A stretch of 64,000 nucleotides of DNA from Membranipora membranacea (Eukaryota; Bryozoa; Gymnolaemata; Cheilostomatida; Membraniporidae): assembly GCA_914767715.1 (NCBI GenBank), contig OU612067.1, forward strand, positions 32,586,162-32,650,161, written 5' to 3'. The notes under the pieces are model-generated. The model saw only the letters and a program-made list of their open reading frames with translations, was not told where the DNA came from and made no database searches. The translations under genes and the position numbers were made by a program. Below are positions 57,501-64,000 of this stretch, one piece after another. The first letter of the stretch is position 1. Each line of letters begins with the position of its first letter.

Positions 57501-60500
57501 CATTAGGGAGAAAAGATTATGGATTATGCAAGACGTAGAGATTTGGCGCTGGCAAATACTTTTTTTTGCCAAAAACGATGAGAAGACCTACACACACAAA
57601 TGCGGCCTTAACCCGACAGTGTTTGATTACATCATGATACAACGAGAAGACTTTTGCAATATATAGAAGCACACAATCAGGAGGATCCCAATTCCTGTTC
57701 CCTCAGTGAAGAGGATGCTCAGGACAGGATTAGATGGAGAAGTCTTATAGAGCTAGGCCTCTGGCAGACACCTGCTACCCGTACAGGACAGAGCAGAGAT
57801 AGTTAAGGACAGGTGAGGATAAACTCACTGTAAGGAGAACCCTGAGATCTGGTGGGTAGATGAATGTTATCAGGGTGGGGGGGGGGGGGGGAGGAGGTGA
57901 GTCGACAGTGGTATTTGAAACCTTAGTGAAACTTAAGGCTATTCAAAGACGTATAACTTTCGTAGTTTCCACAATAATTGAGTGAAAGCTAACCTTAATT
58001 CTATCCAGTCCAAAGTTAAGAGCATAAGTCCTGGCTAGCAGAGGTAATAGGGCTCTCTGCTGAAGTTGGTAATGTAAGATAGCTGTAACAACAAAGAATT
58101 AAAATATGGTGGGATATGTGATCATTATAGCCCAATCGATTTAATCATAATGATCACATGGCTCAATTGATTTTTGACTCGTTATTATATTTCTAATCAG
58201 TTGAGCCATAATGATGAGTAAATTTGGAGTTACTCTCTCTCTGAACTAAAACCTCAGAGAGAGGACAACTCCAATGTAATTTGCAATTTTGAGCCTACAA
58301 AGACTCTCAGCCCTAAAAAATCAAGACAGAGGCATCGCTAATTAAAAGGAAGAAGATATACACGATACCCACTTACAGTAGACATATATACACGATAGCC
58401 ACTTACAGTAGACATATATACGCGATACCCACTTACAGTAGACATATATACACGATACCCACTTACAGTAGTCATATATACACGATACCCACTTACAGTA
58501 GTCATATATACACGATACCCACTTACAGTAGTCATATATACACGATACCCACTTACAGTAGTCATATATACACGATACCCACTTACAGTAGACATATATA
58601 CACGATACCCACTTACAGTAGTCATATATACACTATACCCACTTACAGTAGTCATATATACACGATACCCACTTACAGTAGTCATATATACACGATACCC
58701 ACTTACAGTAGACATATATACACGATACCCACTTACAGTAGTCATATATACACGATACCCACTTACAGTAGTCATATATACACGATACCCACTTACAGTA
58801 GTCATATATACACGATACCCACTTACAGTAGACATATATACACGATACCCACTTACAGTAGTCATATATACACAATACCCACTTACAGTAGACATATATA
58901 CACGATACCCACTTACAGTAGTCATATATACACGATACCCACTTACAGTAGTCATATATACACGATACCCACTTACAGTAGTCATATATACACGATACCC
59001 ACTTACAGTAGACATATATACACGATACCCACTTACAGTAGACATATATACACGATACCCACTTACAGTAGTCATATATACACGATACCCACTTACAGTA
59101 GTCATATATACACGATACCCACTTACAGTAGTCATATATACACGATACCCACTTACAGTAGACATATATACACGATACCCACTTACAGTAGACATATATA
59201 CACGATACCCACTTACAGTAGTCATATATACACGATACCCACTTACAGTAGTCATATATACACGATACCCACTTACAGTAGACATATATACACGATACCC
59301 ACTTACAGTAGTCATATATACACGATACCCACTTACAGTAGTCATATATACACGATACCCACTTACAGTAGACATATATACACGATACCCACTTACAGTA
59401 GACATATATACACGATACCCACTTACAGTAGTCATATATACACGATACCCACTTACAGTAGACATATATACACGATACCCACTTACAGTAGACATATATA
59501 CACGATACCCACTTACAGTAGACATATATACACGATACCCACTTACAGTAGTCATATATACACGATACCCACTTACAGTAGTCATATATACACGATACCC
59601 ACTTACAGTAGTCATATATACACGATACCCACTTACAGTAGTCATATATACACGATACCCACTTACAGTAGTCATATATACACGATACCCACTTACAGTA
59701 GTCATATATACACGATACCCACTTACAGTAGTCATATATACACGATACCCACTTACAGTAGTCATATATACACGATACCCACTTACATATATACACGATA
59801 CCCACTTACAGTAGTCATATATACACGATACCCACTTACATATATACACGATACCCACTTACAGTAGTCATATATACACGATACCCACTTACATATATAC
59901 ACGATACCCACTTACAGTAGACATATATACACGATACCCACTTACAGTAGTCATATATACACGATACCCACTTACAGTAGACATATATACACGATACCCA
60001 CTTACAGTAGACATATATACACGATACCCACTTACAGTAGTCATATATACACGATACCCACTTACATATATACACGATACCCACTTACAGTAGTCATATA
60101 TACACGATACCCACTTACATATATACACGATACCCACTTACAGTAGACATATATACACGATACCCACTTACAGTAGTCATATATACACGATACCCACTTA
60201 CAGTAGTCATATATACACGATACCCACTTACAGTAGTCATATACACGATACCCACTTACAGTAGTCATATATACACGATACCCACTTACAGTAGTCATAT
60301 ATACACGATACCCACTTACAGTAGACATATATACACGATACCCACTTACAGTAGTCATATATACACGATACCCACTTACAGTAGTCATATATACACGATA
60401 CCCACTTACAGTAGTCATATATACACGATACCCACTTACAGTAGACATATATACACGATACCCACTTACAGTAGTCATATATACACGATACCCACTTACA

Positions 60501-63500
60501 GTAGTCTGATTTTCCTGTAGGTCCGACGGTGAGTCTTGTAGCAGCGTATCTCATAGCTATAGCTAATGCTGCCTTAGCCACACCTTGAGACATAGAAGCT
60601 ATACATATACGTCCTGATAGGAGCTGATCAGCTACTGTCAGAAACCTACAAGGGGGAGATCACTAAGTAAGTCATCATTATACAGATTAGTTCAGCCGTC
60701 AGCAGAGGGTGTAATGTATCAATATTACAGGGATGTCAGAGTAACGCTGTCACTTTCTATCTCAAAATAAACTACTCTGAGAATTAAGTGTCCACACAAT
60801 TTATAGTGTGAGGGACCATCGATAAATTATAACATCGGCTATTGATTATTGACCGGCAATAATAAAGTATATATTTATATAAGATATTGGGATATAACAG
60901 AGCACTATTTCCTAGTTACAGTGGACCGATGAGTTAGCTGTAGAGTCTTCTCTTACCTGGCGCGGCCTCCAGCTATAGGAGAAGAGAATACACCATTCTC
61001 ATCTACATCCGAGAATTTGTTGAGCAGATTCTCTCTGGGTACTCTGACATTGTCAAATATGAGTTTGGCGTTATCTACTCCATTAAGCTGCATCTTATAA
61101 CCCATATCCTCAACTCTTACACCTGAAAATATGAATCACATATAAATCAATGAATTCACAAGTATACAAAGTATGTATCCCTGTCCTGAAGAAGTACTAT
61201 GCATGTACAAACCACCTCCCCTATTTGCTATATATTTTGTCTGATCTCAGAAACCATACATTGTTACCAGGTATCTCGGTTGATCAAAATAAACAGATAC
61301 TTACACTTTCCAAAACTCCATCTAGATAGAGTATATCCATTATTATTACTATTGCATTACTATATAAAGCATATATTAAGAGGTGTGGTCAAAATCTACA
61401 CACAGACAAACCTTCATCTTAGTTTGTATTATATTAATTGTAAGATTTAGAGTAGGGGGGAGTGACCTACCCGGCATAGTTTTAAGTTGCTCATCTCTGA
61501 TTCTGACTACCACACCATGTATACCATTGTCTTTACCATCTACCATCAATCTATCATAATATAAAATAATAATTATACATACTGGTAGGGGAGAGAAGTT
61601 ACAAAGTATACATTCACATACAAGTCGAGCTTTCTAAAGATAGACCTCTGAATACCTGGTCAATATTTTTTTAAAGATATTTGTGGATATCTGAGATCCG
61701 AACTATAATCAATGATCAAAGTTTCACCGATGTGCTTATCGGATGCATACCCACCCTGTGGTTTGTTAAACTGACCGTCACTTGTAACCCAAGATTTAAC
61801 ACATTTCTGATATATAGACCAGTATATAATGTAGAAGAGGTACACACACACACACATACACACACACCTGGCGAATACCACACAATGCTTAGCATGTACA
61901 GCTCCGTTAGTTATCCAGTATTTTTGAGACAGAGTAGTAGGACTGTTTATTATCCATTCTGATGTATTCTTATCATATATAGCTGTAGTCTCCATCTCTA
62001 CTGCATTATTACCTGATTATTAAATAAATAATGAGTGTACTCGTTATAGTTACTCAAGTAGGAGGCAACTCGAAATCTACAGGTTGTATATTCAAAATTA
62101 TATTACAAACTTTAATGTCGTGTATTGATACAGACATTACTCAAGTTTGAAATGATAGAAGCTTTGAGGATATAATTGTTTAGAAGCTTAGAAATGAACC
62201 ACAGATAATTACATAGGCATCTAGAGATTCGAATGAGTTTCATCTATAGAGTAGTAGTTTGCAGCATACATATGTTATTAAAATCTAGTTTTAGTTTTGC
62301 CTACCATATCCTAACTCAGTCAGACCGAAACAGCCGACATCCTCCAGAGTATCGATTCCCTTGAGGAGTTTACTGTGGTGTCTCTCTGTACCAAGCTTCA
62401 GCACAGTACCACCTGTTATAGTAAGATAATATGAGATTTTAGAATACAATACTGAATCTGATACTGAACATATAAAGTGGGCAATATATAAAAGAGAGAG
62501 AGATGATATGATATGAGCAAGAGTAGAGAGAAAAGATTGTAATTTTCTCAATTCATCAGTAGATTAACCCAAGTTTATCTTCGTCATGCAATAACATGTT
62601 GTGAAATATTGACAGTAGAAAGGCAGTGAAGCTGACTGCAACATTAGGCAAAGGATGTGCAGTGCTTGTCATACAACAGAAAGCTAACGGATAAACCGCT
62701 TGCTGTACAGTTACTAGTTATTAGTTTTTTATTCCAGCCAGGCAGTTCTCATGCTTGGCCAGCAAGCAACAAACTTGATACCCTGCTGACATGACAAAGA
62801 GTCACATAGTTAAAAGACTTTGAAAGTGAATCAAGGAAGCTTGATGTGTTATACTCATACTAAACTTATACTGATAATTAAATTTTAAGATGTTGAATGT
62901 TGACTGGGATATAGAGCACCCAGTCTCAGTTATATAACCACCGCTCTGTTGTACCTACCAAACAGATTAAACTGGACAGTCATCTTAGTAGCCATAGCTG
63001 AGTCCACCACTGCTGCCAGCTCGTGTGCAGCAAATATTTTACGAGGATTGTCATTAAAGTTGAGTACAGAGATAAATCCGCCATCACAGATTCTCTGTAA
63101 TCTTTGTAAGGCTACCTCCCTCTCCTCTTCTAGTGGAATGTTATATCTACATAATAAAATCATATAGTGATAAGATGTATCTACATAATATCGAGTTAAT
63201 ATACAGAATATTAACAATTATACATGATGTAAATGTTAAATATGACCTATAAATATGATCCTATATCCTAGAGGCGTAAGTATTAGCGAGACTTCATTTT
63301 GGAGGTGACTAAATATTGTTAGTTCTTACTAGTGCAAAGAGGCTCTTTTACCTCCTGTGGAAACTTTACTTCGGCAAATTAAAAGATTATCAATGAGAGA
63401 CGGTTTGTAACTACAGAGTGTAACTAAATCTCTAGGCTGAAGCTCCTAGTCGTAGTTTGAAACCTTTTACCCCCTGAAGTCTTACTTAGGAGTGAAGACA

Positions 63501-63736
63501 GGATCACGTAAGAATTCTCTCATCTCTTTCCTCATCTCCAGATTATCATGATCGAGAATCTCCGTCATCTTATCCATATTAAAGTGAGGCTTAGGCCAGT
63601 CCTCTCTTAGAGCTGAGGGACTGTGGTTGTTAGCCAAAGAGCTGTACTGTATACTGGTGCTGGCTGCAGGCACCGTTAGATTGGACATACGAGCCTGAAG
63701 TGCCCATCTCACCGCCTTACCAAAAGCCAACGCCAT
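54502..63736 (-). CDS. Acyl-CoA oxidase, plant ACX3-like type
   Basis: Oxidises acyl-CoA to trans-2-enoyl-CoA with FAD, passing electrons to oxygen and giving hydrogen peroxide; normally peroxisomal beta-oxidation. Thirteen minus-strand exons: 63486-63736, 62959-63146, 62305-62412, 61868-62012, 61471-61550, 60957-61122, 60500-60645, 57994-58082, 57338-57497, 56823-56991, 55721-55839, 55125-55262, 54502-54695; 1953 nt, 650 residues. Matches: [32 protein letters not shown] (FAD/acyl region), [59 protein letters not shown] and [15 protein letters not shown]. These resemble plant ACX3 more than human ACOX1-3. The C terminus is CDY, with no PTS1; an N-terminal KAVRWALQA is close to the PTS2 pattern except for Ala at position 2. 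The start is the first ATG in frame; upstream exons beyond the window cannot be excluded. Intron 7 is a splice-site minisatellite. Confidence 0.9.
55827..55960. repeat. 33/34-bp tandem repeat spanning the oxidase exon 11 acceptor
   Basis: Three clear copies and a fourth degraded one of a unit that, in gene sense, reads pyrimidine tract, TTTCCAG acceptor, TGAGAACGTACTG exon start. Copy starts are near 55827, 55861, 55894 and 55927. The innermost copy is the real exon 11 start. The others lie in the intron as decoy 3' splice sites. Using the next one shifts the frame and meets a stop. Confidence 0.8.
56779..56858. repeat. Duplication across the oxidase exon 10 donor
   Basis: The last approximately 29 bases of exon 10 and its donor (GTGTACTCGCTAACAG|GTAAAT) are repeated in the intron as GTGTACTCACTAACAAGTAAAA. 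The intronic copy retains a GTAAAA donor-like site. Extending the exon to it would add an immediate in-frame TAA. Confidence 0.75.
57871..57889. repeat. Poly-G tract in oxidase intron 8
   Basis: A run of about 14 G within GGGTGGGG...GGAGGAGG context. On the transcribed sense strand it is poly-C. It may be length-variable. Confidence 0.6.
58355..60507 (-). repeat. 30-bp minisatellite of about 73 units, each containing a 5' splice site
   Basis: It fills nearly all of oxidase intron 7 (58083-60499). In gene sense the unit is ATG(A/T)CTACTGTAAGTGGG followed by TATCGTGTATAT. The first unit is the true exon 7/intron 7 junction: exon 7 ends ...CAGACTACT and the intron begins GTAAGTGGG. Each unit therefore copies about 7 exonic bases plus 23 intronic bases, including a strong GTAAGT donor. 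I count about 73 GTAAGT sites. Most units are 30 bp; several near 59780-60120 are 23 bp and one near 60240 is 28 bp. Two unit types (GACTACT and GTCTACT) are interspersed. The array ends inside a unit at about 58355 and passes into unique intron sequence. Confidence 0.95.
61845..61868. repeat. GT microsatellite at the oxidase exon 4 donor
   Basis: In gene sense exon 4 ends GCCAG and the intron begins directly with GTGTGTGTGTATGTGTGTGTG. Several overlapping GT dinucleotides could act as the donor, and length changes would alter the splice site. Confidence 0.7.
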
Positions 63737-64000
63737 CTACAGCAGACAAAACGTTCTCTGTATAATTTAGTTGTTAAATGGTGCAGGAGAATACAGTAGA
63801 TAAAGGACTCACAAGTGTCACCTGTCTAGAGGGTACCTGACAGACTGTCATAATACAGAAGCCACTGAATTAAATTCTTCTCATAGAATGGAAATAGTAT
63901 CATAGCGTTATACAGTTAGTACACTAAACACAGAGACCCATCTGACTGTTATCTGATTGGCTGTCCCTAGTAGCATGAATAATTAACCTGAGAAATTGTC
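63737..64000. other. Upstream flank of the oxidase
   Basis: An acceptor-like TGTAG lies immediately before the start codon. A minus-strand donor-like CTAGACAG|GTGACA occurs near 63820, so a 5' UTR exon or an extra N-terminal exon may lie here or beyond the window. Confidence 0.4.

Noticed and set aside
58338-59858. 506-residue open reading frame and the overlapping 390-residue frame on the minus strand
   Set aside because: They are the 30-bp minisatellite read in two frames. The unit is a multiple of three without a stop, so long frames arise automatically. The array lies inside an intron and has no start context of its own.
58355-60507. CRISPR-like array of 30-bp repeats
   Set aside because: The units are contiguous with no spacers, lie in an animal intron and derive from the adjacent exon/intron boundary.

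Overview
The window is animal (metazoan) nuclear DNA. Genes are split into many short exons with GT-AG introns, mostly 0.2-2 kb long. There are tRNA-derived SINEs, fold-back elements and a non-LTR retrotransposon remnant. The protein set includes a ciliary tektin, KLHDC4, CLPTM1L and receptors built from CUB and sushi domains. AT-rich sequence, compact genes and an acyl-CoA oxidase of the plant ACX3-like type suggest a marine invertebrate. A sponge or other early-branching animal would fit, but this is inference. All gene models were made by eye from reading frames, splice sites and remembered family sequences. Splice coordinates may be off by 1-2 bases. Total coding length is a multiple of three in seven of the eight models, counting both terminal-exon versions of the mucin-like gene. 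The exception is receptor B, whose 3' end is unresolved.

Layout. 1-24 kb holds three tandem plus-strand type I membrane receptors, A (1533-7778), B (10243-about 16852) and C (19608-23955). A and B come from a segmental duplication of about 8.7 kb that includes upstream DNA. They share exon order and intron phases: signal peptide, CUB-like, CUB, sushi/CCP, Thr/Ser stalk, transmembrane segment, tyrosine-bearing tail. C lacks the sushi exon and has a different tail. A ends in an ITAM-like YETL-x11-YSSL motif but has an in-frame TAG in its first CUB-like exon. 24.7-30 kb is KLHDC4 (minus, 10 exons), tail to tail with C. 33.2-39.6 kb is CLPTM1L (plus, 11 exons), head to head with KLHDC4, with a 5'-truncated reverse transcriptase in intron 6. 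40.7-44.8 kb is a tektin-3-like gene (minus, 9 exons). 48.8-53.3 kb is a small mucin-like single-pass membrane protein (minus) with two possible last exons in the same phase. 54.5-63.7 kb is an acyl-CoA oxidase (minus, 13 exons).

The most unusual structure is in the oxidase gene. Its intron 7 is almost entirely a 30-bp minisatellite of about 73 units. The unit is the exon 7/intron 7 junction itself, so every unit carries an ACTACT|GTAAGTGGG 5' splice site. Units 2-9 are open in the gene's reading frame. Smaller tandem duplications lie across or next to other splice junctions (oxidase exons 10 and 11, tektin exon 3, CLPTM1L intron 8), so this locus repeatedly amplifies splice sites.

The three receptors look like one surface-receptor family with conserved ectodomains and diverging cytoplasmic signalling tails, consistent with recognition or immune-type function (inference). 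The other genes are unrelated housekeeping or ciliary functions with no evident shared pathway.
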